Of a stretch of 64,000 nt of DNA, positions 47,401 through 59,400 are shown one piece after another (position 1 is the stretch's first letter; every line of letters starts with the position of its first letter). A program made the position numbers and the translations under genes. The notes under the pieces are model-generated. The model worked only from the letters and a program-made list of their open reading frames with translations. It had not been told where the DNA came from and searched no databases. This DNA is from Aquimarina sp. BL5 (GTDB lineage: Bacteria > Bacteroidota > Bacteroidia > Flavobacteriales > Flavobacteriaceae), in assembly GCF_003443675.1 (NCBI RefSeq), contig NZ_CP031963.1, forward strand, positions 3,309,501 to 3,373,500, in the 5' to 3' direction.

Positions 47401-50400
47401 TGCTTTTCTTCCCAGATAAAATCGTTTTCTTTTATCTCTTTTTTCATCTTTTCAACATATTCTTGCTGAATTACCAAACTACATTGGCTATCCTCCTTTA
47501 CATAAGATATCATCTGTTCAGGAGAACTAGGATCAAGAGGCACATATACTGCTCCTATTTGCTTAATTGCCAATAAAACAGGCAAAAGGTCTTGGTTATG
47601 TGCGATCGAAACCAAAATTTTGTCATTAGCATTTATTTTTTCTTTCTGATTAAGGTATGCTGCGTAATGATTCACTTGATCATTAAGTTCTGAAAAAGTA
47701 ATTCTTATATCCTTAAAAATTATAGCATCCTTATTTGGATATTGCTTCACTTGTTTACGAAACAGGCTAATAATAGTCTCATCTTTTGGAAATTCCTGAA
47801 TTGTCTGATTAAAATCGCTTACAATTTTTTCTTTTTCTTTTGGAGATAATAACTCGTAGGTATTTAAGTTTTGTTCAGGATTATTAGCTATTGAAATCAA
47901 AAGATTTGTATAATGTTCTGCCATTCTTTTGATAGTAGATGATTTATACAGATCTGTAGAATATTCAATTGCGATTTCTAATTGATGATTGGATTCTACC
48001 GCAGTAAATGATAAATCATATTTTGCAATTTCAAAATGATATGGTTCAAGTTCTAACCTTTCATCTCCTAAATAAAGTGTACTAGAGATTTCTTTTGTAT
48101 TTTGAAGACTGAACATTGTCTGAAACAAAGGGGAACGATCTAGATCTCTTTCACTTACTATTTTTTCCACTATTTTTTCAAAAGGTACATCCTGATGCTC
48201 AAAATATGCTAAAGTGCTGTTTTTAATTGTTTCTAGAAATAACACAAAAGTTGATTGTTTATCAATTTGGGAGCGAAGTGGAAGAGTATTTACGAAGAAT
48301 CCTATCAAAGGTTCTATTTCTTTTTGACCTCTATTAGCTACTGGAGTACCAACACATAAATCCTCTTGACCTGTATATCGATACAAAAATACCTTGTATG
48401 ATGCCAATAGGGTCATAAAAAGACTCGCATTTGCGGATTTAGAAATCTGATTAAGCTTTTTTGTTGTTTCCTTATTAATAGAAAAAGTGAATTGAGCTCC
48501 TTTTATACTCTGAACCGAAGGTCTTGTATAGTCTGTTGGCATTTCCAAGGGTACTACTCCTGTAAGTTTTTGAGCCCAAAAATCTAATTTCTTGTTTAGG
48601 TTTTTACCACTGAGATTTTCCTGTTGCCATATACTATAATCCGAATATTGGATATCTAGAGGTTGTAAATCAGATTTTCTCTTTTCTTTTATTGCAGTGT
48701 AAAACTCATTCAATTCTTCGAAAAGTATAGGCATTGACCAACCATCGGATACTATATGATGCAACATAACTAACAGTTTACGTCTTGCATCTAAAGTACT
48801 TATAGCCTTTACTCTAATCATATAATCCTCACTTAAATCAAAAGGTTGAGTTATATATTTTTGTAAATAAGAGCTTAAATTACCACTGGTTGTTTTTAAA
48901 GAAATTTGTTCTAACTTAAACTTATCTGTATTTTGGGATTCTTGCCAGCGAATACCTTCTTTTTCTTTTAGTACAGTTCGAAGTATTTCGTGTCTTTCTA
49001 TTAATTGTTTAAAAGAGTCTTCTAGAATGTCTAGCTCTACGTTTTGATCTATATCAAAAACAAAAGGCATATGATACTGTACACTTCCTTCTAATTGATC
49101 AATAAACCATAATCTTTCCTGAGAAAAAGACAGTGGTACTTTTTCTGTTTTATCTTTTTTCTCAACTTTATATATCGATTGTGAATTTAGAGACGCTATA
49201 TGTTTTGCAAGTTCTTCGATAGTACAATGAATGAAGATATTATTTATGGTAACATCTATATTAAATTCATCTCTTATCCCTGCAATTAATCTTATTGCAA
49301 CAATAGAATTACCTCCTAATTCAAAGAAATTATCATGTATTCCTATTTTTTTGATGCCTAACATTTCACTCCAAATATTATACAAGCTTTGCTCCATATC
49401 ATTCTTTGGAGCCACATATTCCTGAGTAATAAATGTATCCGCTTTTGGCTCAGGAAAATTTGGCTTATCCAGTTTTCCATTATTATTAAGAGGGAAAACG
49501 TCCATCATCATATATGATTTTGGAATCATATAATCTGGTAGTACTTCTCTTAATTTATGAACCGTTTCTTTTTTATCAAAATTTTCATTTGGAATTATAT
49601 ATGCAATTAGTTTTTTATTAAGTGGATCCTTTTGATTTACCAAAACTGCCGCTTTCTCAATTTCCGATATTTCTTCTAATCTTGCCTCAATTTCTCCTAA
49701 TTCAATCCTATATCCACGTATTTTAACCTGCGTATCTATACGGCCGATAAAATCGATGTCTCCACTGTGTAATCTTCTTACTAGATCACCTGTCTTGTAT
49801 AATTTTCCTGAGTGATTTAATTGTATTTGGTTATTTACAAAATTTTCTTTGGTTAATTTGGGTTTACCTAAATACCCATTGGAAACACCATCTCCTCCGA
49901 TCCACAATTCTCCAACTACTCCAGAAGGACACAATTTCCCTTGCTCATCTACGATATATGTAGCTGTATTTGTTAGTGCTTTTCCTATTGGCACTTTACC
50001 ATTTTTAATCTCATTTATAGGATAACTTGTCGCATAGACCACAGTTTCTGTAGGCCCATAAACGTGAGTTAAAATGCCTACACCTAAATTATCTAAAGCT
50101 TTGCTTACATGAGGTACGGAAACCAACTCCCCTCCAAACAAAAGTTTTCTCAAGTTTTTTAATGTAGTTACATCATAATCAACTAAAGCATTAAATAATG
50201 CAGTAGTTATAAATCCTATTGTGATTTTTTTATTATAAATAACCTTTGATAACTGTGCTGCATCAGATGCTTGATCTTCCTCTATCAAATGTAACGTTGC
50301 TCCTTTTATTAGTGAACTAAATATTTCATATACCGATCCATCAAAAGCAAAATTAGACCATTGCAATACCTCATCGCTCGGAAATACAGCTATCTCACCT

Positions 50401-53400
50401 TGATCCTCAACTAGTTTTATTACATTCTTATGTGTTACACAAACCCCTTTCGGATTTCCGGTTGTTCCAGAAGTGTACATAATATATGCCAATTGATCTT
50501 CTTTAACATCAACTTCTAATGGTTCCGCTATAAACTCATTACTTTCTGAAAGTATAAGACATTCCTTATTTGATAATCCTTTTTGATCTACAAGTTGCCT
50601 ATCATTTGTAATAACTTTAGAAATTTTAGCATCATCTAGTATGTACTTTATCCTTTCTTTTGGATAATCCGTATGTAACGGTACATATACAGCTCCACAT
50701 TGTAATACTCCAAAAATTGAAACGATCATATCAATTCCTCTTTTGGTCAATATTGCTATATGTTCAGAAGGGCATACTCCTTTGCTAATTAAATAATTAG
50801 CTAATTTATTTGATCGTTCAAATAACTCTCGATAGGTAATTGAATCGTCCTTAAAAGTCAATGCTTTTTTATTTGGATACTCCTTTATCGTATTTCTAAA
50901 CAAGTATGAAATAGATGTTTCTTTAGGAAGTTCTATTCTTGGGGAAGCGGAGGCTAACAATAAGTCTTTTCTTTCTATATTCCCTATTATGTTCAATTCA
51001 TTAATTCTAGTATTCCTATCCGAAATAATAGATTTTAAAAGCTCTACATAATGTCCTCCCATATATTCTATTGTCTCTTCAAGAAACAGATCAGAACAAT
51101 ATTCTATATTTAATTTAAGATTATCAATATTTTCTATAATTGTAAACGTAAGGTCATATTTGGAAATCTTATAATCATATTGCTGTGGTTGAATTGTAGT
51201 ATTGTCAAGAATAAATTCTTCTCTTGTTTTATTGTTTTGAAGGGTAAACATTACCTGAAAAACAGGAGTTCTACTTTTATCTCTTTCAAGATTAACATTA
51301 TCTACTACTTTTTCAAAAGGAACATCCTGATATTTATATGCGTCAAGTGTAGTTTCTTTTACTTTTCCTAAGAAATCAACGAATAAGTTATTCTCTTCTA
51401 CATTACTTCTCAAAATCAATGCATTCACAAAAAAGCCTATTAGCTCTTCTACTTCTGCTACCGTCCTATTCGCTACTGGGGTTCCTACACATATATCGGT
51501 TTGACCACTATACTTGTGTAATAATACTTTAAAAGCTGTTAGCATTAAGGTAAACAGTGTAACTTCTTCTTCTTTGGCCATTGCTGTTAAACCCTGTTGT
51601 ATACTTTTATCAATTGTAATTTGTTTTGTTTCTCCTTGGTTGCTTTGATTTGCCGGTCTTGAAAAATCTGTTGGTAATTCCAAAGGTGAAATATTCTTCA
51701 GTTTATCCTTCCAATACAATAATTTTTCATCCATAATTTCTCTCTGAAGATGATCCTTCTGCCAGATAGCATAATCTATGTATTGAATAGGTAATTCTTT
51801 AAGATGATAAGAAGATTTTCCTTTAATTTTTGCATTATATATTCTACTAAGCTCTTCAAAGAAAATAGGTAGTTTTCCATCTCCAGCGATATGATGAAAT
51901 ACAAACATTAAAACATAATCTCCGTTTACTTTCTCCATTACAACTCCTCTGAGCAAATGGTCTTGAGTCAAATCAAAAGGCTGATTTAATTTTTCATCTA
52001 TGTATTGAGTAATTTCCTCATTTTTTACACGCTTGATTACCTGGAGTTTCCATTTATTTTCTGGAAGTACTTTTTGATAGCTATGTTTTTCGTGTTCATA
52101 AAAAACTGTCCTAAGAGGTTCATGACGATTAATAATTATATTTACAGATTCTTCTAAAATATCTGTTTTTAATTGCCCCTCAAGTTTTAATACTGCCGGA
52201 ATATGGTAATGTGTACTACCACTCATTTTATCTATAAACCAAAGTCTTTCTTGTGCATAAGAAAGGGGAATATGATCTGGTCGATTTTGAATGGTAATAT
52301 CAGAAGTTATACTATAAGATCTCTGGTTTTCAATAAACTCTGAGAACTTTGCTACAGTATCATATATAAATACATCTTTTAGTTCTATATCAATTTCAAA
52401 TTCTTTCCTGGTTTTTGTAACTACCTGAGTTGCTAAAATAGAGTGCCCTCCTAAATCAAAAAACTCTTCATGAGCTTGTATTTTATCAATCTTTAATACT
52501 TCTTGCCATATCTTTATTACTCGATATTGAATATCATTTTGCGATTTATCAATAAATTCTGACAGTTTCGCAATGGTATCGTGAATAAAAATATCTTTAA
52601 TTTCTAATTTGATATGAAAAGAACTTCTTATTTTATTTGCAACTTGGGTTGCCAAAATAGAGTGTCCTCCGAGATCAAAAAACTCGTGATCAATATTGAT
52701 ATTTTTAATATTTAAAACTTCCTCCCAGATCTTAGTAACCTTCTCCTGAATATCATTCTGAGGTTTGTCTATAAATGTGGCAAGCTTAGTAATAGTATCG
52801 TGAATAAATATATCTTTTATCTCTATTTTAGTATTAAAACTATTCCTGATTGCATTCACCATCTGCGTAGCTAGAATAGAATGTCCTCCTAAATCAAAAA
52901 ATTCTTCATTGATTCCAATATTTTCTAATTTTAAAATATCCTTCCAAATTTCAGTAAGTGTATGAATAGTTTTATTAGATTTCGTAGAAATAAAATTAGC
53001 TAGTTTTGCTATTGTATCATTAATAAATACATCTTTGATTTCTATTTCTATACTGAAAGTGGTTCTTATTTTATTAACTAACTGCGTTGCAAGAATTGAA
53101 TGTCCTCCTAAATCAAAAAATTCTTCATTAATATCAATATTATTAATTTTTAATACTTCTTTCCAAATCGGAATTAACATCTTTTCGATAGCAGTATAAT
53201 CTACTTTTGTCAATTCTAGTGAGTTCTTCTGATTTCCTGGTTTTGGTAAAGCTTTATGATCTATTTTGCCGTTTGGAGTTAATGTAAAGGATTCTAATGG
53301 TATAATAAAGGAAGGAATCATATACTCTGGTAAACTCTTTTCTAAGGCATTATGAATCTCATTTTTATCATAATCATAATCAGATCTACAAACTACATAA

Positions 53401-56400
53401 CCCACTAAACGTTTTCCTCCTCCAGGATCTAAATCCGCTAATACCATAGCCCTATTAACCATTGGCAATATTTGTAATGCACTTTCTACTTCTCCCAATT
53501 CTATTCTATAGCCACGGATTTTTACTTGATTATCAATACGTCCTATAAAATCAATACTTCCATCTTCTAACCATCGTCCAAAATCTCCTGTACGATATAA
53601 TAAACCTGAACCAAAAGGGTTCTGTACAAAACGCTCTTGTGTTAATTCATCTTTATTCAAATAACCATCTGATACTCCATCTCCTCCAATACAAACTTCT
53701 CCTGTTACTCCCAGACCACATAATTTAAAACTATCGTTAACTATATAAACCTGAGTGTTATCTAACGGAGAGCCGATAGGAACGCAATCATTGGTGATTT
53801 TATGAATCTGATGACTCGTAGCATATACTACTGTCTCCGTAGGACCATATACATGAACCAAATTACCAGTATCCATAACTTCAATAGCTTTATGCACATG
53901 ACCAGGTGACACCAATTCTCCTCCAAATAATAATCTACGAACTCTCGACAAACTGGAAACATTATAATCTACCAAAGCATTGAACAAAGCTGTTGTCAAA
54001 AAACAAACACTAATGGATCGCTCGGTCAAAATCTCAGATACCCGAATTGCACTTGAAGCTTCTTCTTCTTTTATCAAGTGGAGCGTACCTCCTTTCAATA
54101 AACAACTAAAAATCTCATAGGTGGAACCATCAAAAGCATAATTTGACCATTGTAATACTATATCTTTTGCTTTTACTTTTATAGCTCCTTCATCATTTAC
54201 AAGCTTTTGGATATTACCTTGAGTTACTTTTACTCCTTTAGGAGCACCTGTGCTACCAGAAGTGTACATTATATATGCTAAAGAATCCTGATCGCACTGA
54301 ATATTCAAATCAGCAACAGGATAATCAGATAACTCTGAAAAAGTAATGATATCATATCCTGTGGAGAGTTCTTTTTCTTGCAATAAACCGATATCATTAC
54401 AAATCAATTGCTTTATTTCGGAATCCTCTAAAATATATGATAATCGTTGTGGTGGATATTCAACATGTAAAGGAACATAAACACCTCCGCTCTTTAAAAT
54501 TCCGAAAAGACTTACAATCATATCTAAGCCCCGATAAGACAATAAAGCTATCTTATTTCCCTTGGTAATCCCCTTTGCTTTAAGGCAATGAGATAGTTGA
54601 TTGGAACGTTCGTGCAACTCTTGATATGTCATTGATTCTTCTCCAAACACCAAAGCTTTTTTTGAAGAATACGTATCCACCATCTTATAAAAACTGTCCA
54701 TCAAACCGCTATATCGATCATAATCGCTATAGGTATAATTAAATGAATGAAGTTGTTTATATTCTTTTTCGTCTAGGTATGATAGTTCTCCTAAAGTATG
54801 GCTACCAGATATAATATTATTAAACACCTGAACTAAGTGATCACTTATTCTATGAATAATAGAAGGGTCAAGTAATTCTTCGTTATATGTGAATCCAATT
54901 TTAAATGAATTATCTAAAATTAATACGGACAGGCTAAGTGCAAAATTACCATAACCTCTTCCCTCCAGATTATTAATTTCCAGTTTTTTAAATTTTTCAG
55001 AAGCAAGAATGTCTAATGGATAGTTTTCAAATACTATTATATTATCGAATAAAGCACCAGAGATAGGCGAACAAGATTGTATATCACTTAAGGACATATA
55101 CCCAAATTCTTCTCTTCCTTTTGCATGCAGCATCTGTAATTCCTCTAGCCATTCGATAATATCTCTTTCTGGAGTTATCCTGGTTACTACTGGAATTGTA
55201 TTAATATACAGTCCTACACGTTCTTCTATCCTATCCAATAATGTATTTCTTCCTGAAACTGTTGCCCCAAAAACTATGGCCTCCTGATTGGTATATTGAC
55301 TTAATAAAAATGACCAAACTCCTTGTAATAGCGTGTTTATGGTAAATGCATTATTTTGTACAAAATCTTTGATTCGTATCGTTAACTCTTCATCAAAGGT
55401 GACATAATGTACTTTATTTCCGAATACTCTATTTCTTTTTTTACTGTCTTTTACAAATGGCAGATAACTTGGAGATGAAATTGGTGATAAGTATTCTTTC
55501 CAATACGCTTTTAATTCATTAACATCTTTGTTCTTATTCAGATTAATAAGATCTACATATTCATCTTTAGTTTTTTCAATAAGAGTTTTTTTCTCTTTAA
55601 GGCTCATATATTGATCCATAAATGAGTTTAATAAAACAGAGAAAGACCATCCATCAAGAATAATATGATGATATGTAATTAATAATGTTGTTTTTCCGCA
55701 TTCATGATTAACAAATGAAATTCTATACAAAGGCGCTTTTTTGAGATCAAATCCTAACAATCTATCTTGCTGCATCAATTCTTCAATACTATTATCTCCT
55801 CCAGGTAAATCACTATAACTAATTTTTGTCAACGGTATTTCGGCATCTTTATACACACATTGAACTGGTACATCAAAATAATCTGGAACTATTGCAGTTC
55901 TAAGCGCACTATGTTGCTCTATTATTTTTTTCCAGCTTTTCTTAAATTCCTTAATTTTTATACCACTACCAAACTCTAATTTTGCCTGAATAATATAATC
56001 TCCCATTGTATTATCCAGCAAATTATGGAATAGCATTCCTTTTTGAAGGAAGCTTAACTCATACAAGTTTTCCACTTCTTCTTGATGAAAATCTGCATAT
56101 ATAAATTCTTGTAGATCATTAAAAGACACAGATGATGGAAGTACAAAATCGGAAGGTGTTTTTGTTGGTTTTTGATTAATACAGTGTTTAATTATTTTTT
56201 TAAGATTAATGTCAAAATTTTCTATCAATAAATCTCTCGTCTTTTCATTAAATGAAGTACTATCAAAACTCCAAATAAGACTTAATTTTTCATCTAGAAT
56301 TAAACCAGTCATTGCTAGTTTATTTGGATTTTGGTAATTTTCATGTACATCATTTCCCTTCTCTTTTTTAGATATTTTGATCAGGTTTTGACCGTTTAAT

Positions 56401-59400
56401 ATAGTATCAAAATCTCCTAAATAATTAAAAATAATCGACGTAAAATCTTTATCTAAATTAGACCTTATTTCATGATTATTAGATAAATATCGAAGCATTC
56501 CATAACTTATTCCATGATATAAATTATTACGAATCATATCTTTGGTATTGGCTATCAATGATTCCAGATCATCTGGGTTTTCTGGCCTTGATAATAACAT
56601 CGGGTACAAAGAAGTAAACAACCCTGTTGTTTTTGTAATATCGACATCTTCATGAAAGCTTTCTCTAGAGTCTCCCTTATTACCAATTAACACTTGTGAA
56701 GTATCAGCCCATTCTGTAAGGGTTAGTGTTAACGCACTTAAAAGAATATCCGTAATCTGCGTCCCATAAGCCTGATTAGCCTCTTCTAAAAGAACTTTAG
56801 TTTCTTTTTTATCAAAACTAAATTTATGATCTATTTTTTTCTTGTATGTCCCTACCTCTGTATCAACAAAATCCTTTGGAATCTTTGGGATATCGGACAT
56901 AATTTTTGTCCAATATTCGTATTTTGTTTCCTGTTTAGAAGAATTTGAAAGTTCAGTTAATTTTAATACCCCTTGCCGATATGAGGTGTTTTTTTCTATT
57001 GTTATATTTTCTTTTCCTTCTTCAAATGCAGTTACTGAATTAATTATATCCTGCAATAATATCCTCCAGGAAGCACTATCAATTCCAAGATGATGAATCG
57101 TTATAAATAAATAATTATGGCTCGGGCAATATGGAGTAGAAATCCAAACAAATTTTGAAATATCTCCACTTGTTATATCCAGACTTTGTTGATATTTTTC
57201 ACAAATTTCTTTTAGTATTATATCTGACTCACATTCTTCTTTAGTAAGAGACAAATTCTTTTCTTTTGCATACTCTTGAGACCATTCTCCCTCTTGATTC
57301 TGAACAAATGAAAGTCGTAAGGAGTCATTTTTATTAATAAGTAATTCAACAACCTTCTTTATGGTACTATAAGAAACTTTATTATTCACTTCTAACAACA
57401 TAGATTTGTTATAGTGATTGCTTGCTTTTTGTTTATCAAAAAAGAGGTATTGCATTGGCATTAAAGCAAATTCTCCATCAATTTTTCCAGACTCTGTCAG
57501 AATATTATTTTTTGCTTTTGTGTTTAATACAATCCTTTCAATAGTTCTGTGGGCAAATACATCCTTGACCATAAAAAAGATTCCATGCTCTTTAGCTCGA
57601 CTCACCATCTGAATCGCCATAATAGAGTCTCCTCCTAACCCAAAAAAGCTATCTCTAACACTTAGAGTTTCTATTTTTAAGATTTTTTGCCAAATCTTAA
57701 GTAATTGTTTTTCTTTATTATTTCTCGGAGCTATATAAGCTTCTTTTGTTGAGAAAACACTGTCCATTCTAGCAAGTGCCTTTCTATCTATTTTTCCAGC
57801 TTGAGACAATGGATACTCTAATACTTTCTTGATGAACGCAGGAACCATATAATCCGGTAGCTTCTCATAAAGTGCATTCAAGGTTCTATCTATGTCAATT
57901 TCTACATCACTTGTTACATATGCCAATAATCGATTGTTTCCATTTTCTATAGGTTTTGCTATAACAACTGCTCTATTTATCCAAGAAAGTTTTTCCAAAT
58001 AGGTTTCTACTTCTCCTAGTTCAATTCGATATCCTCTTACTTTAACCTGATAATCTTTTCTTCCTATAAATTCAATATTTCCATCTGGAAGCCATTTCGC
58101 CAAGTCACCTGTTCTAAACATTTTTTGTCCGGGTATGCTTGAAAATATATTAGGTACAAACTTTTCTTCAGTTAATTCTTTTCGATTCCAGTATCCTTTA
58201 GCAAGTTGAGGTCCAGAAAGGCATAATTCTCCTATTACTCCTGCTGGTAGCAAAGACAAATTTTCATCAACAATATATACAGAAACGTCGCTTAATGGTT
58301 TACCTATAGGAATCTGATTTGTACTCAATTCATTAAAGTCAATTTCATATTGAGTACTATAAACAGTAGCTTCTGTAGGGCCGTAAATGTTGATTAATTT
58401 AGTATTTATTTCTAAGTATTTATATTTTTCTACCAAAGAAGGAGGTAATGCTTCTCCAGCCAGTAAAGTATATTTTAAGTGAGGTAATGCTATTTTCTTT
58501 TTTTGTAAAATATCAATAAATGCAGAAAACAAAGATGGAACCATTTGGATCAAAACAATCTTATGGTTTTCAATATATTCGACCATCTTTTCTGCCTCTT
58601 TATCAAGATGTGAAGGATAAATTACCAAACTTGAACCAGTAAATACCCAACCAAATATTTCGTATATCGAAACATCAAAAGTATATCTGGTTTTAAACAG
58701 TAACGCATCCGTTTCTAGCAATGAATATTCTTCAGACATACTTTTTAACAAAGTATATAGTGAGGAATGTGTGACTTCCACTCCTTTAGGATTTCCAGTG
58801 GTTCCAGATGTATATATAATATATGCTGTTTGTTCTGGAGTTATAAACTCTTTTATGCTCTCATTAGAATAATCTTTAAGAGTTTTTCTAAAATCTTCGA
58901 CAAAAATCCTTTGAATATTCTTATCTATCTCAAAAGAGTTTTCTTCACCTTTTTGTGTTATAAAAACAGAGGCGTTAACATCCGAAAGAATAAAATTTAA
59001 CCTCTCATTTGGTATATCTGGATCGACAGGAACGTAAGCTGCTCCAGATTTTAAAATTCCATAAATAGCAATAATCATCTCTATGGAACGATCTGCGCAT
59101 ATTGGAACTTTATTTCCTTTCCCTATACCATATGAAAACAATTGATTGGCAAACTGATTAGAACGCAAGTCTAATTCCTCATACGTAACCTCATTACCCT
59201 CAAAAATCAATGCTGTATTCGATCCAACAAGTTTTAACTGCTCCTTTAATATGTCAAAAAAAGTTATTTCTGATAATTGGTGTTTTATGTCATTGTTACA
59301 AAATTCATTCAGCAAATATTTCTTTTCTTTAGAACTAGGAAGTTCTATTTCCTTTATAGTTTTTTCTCCATCTTCCAGAACTGTTTCTATTAATCTTTTA

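Noticed and set aside
52320..53196. 219-bp periodic repeat as a CRISPR or tandem DNA satellite
   Set aside because: The repeats are in frame, diverged at the DNA level and encode PCP domains.
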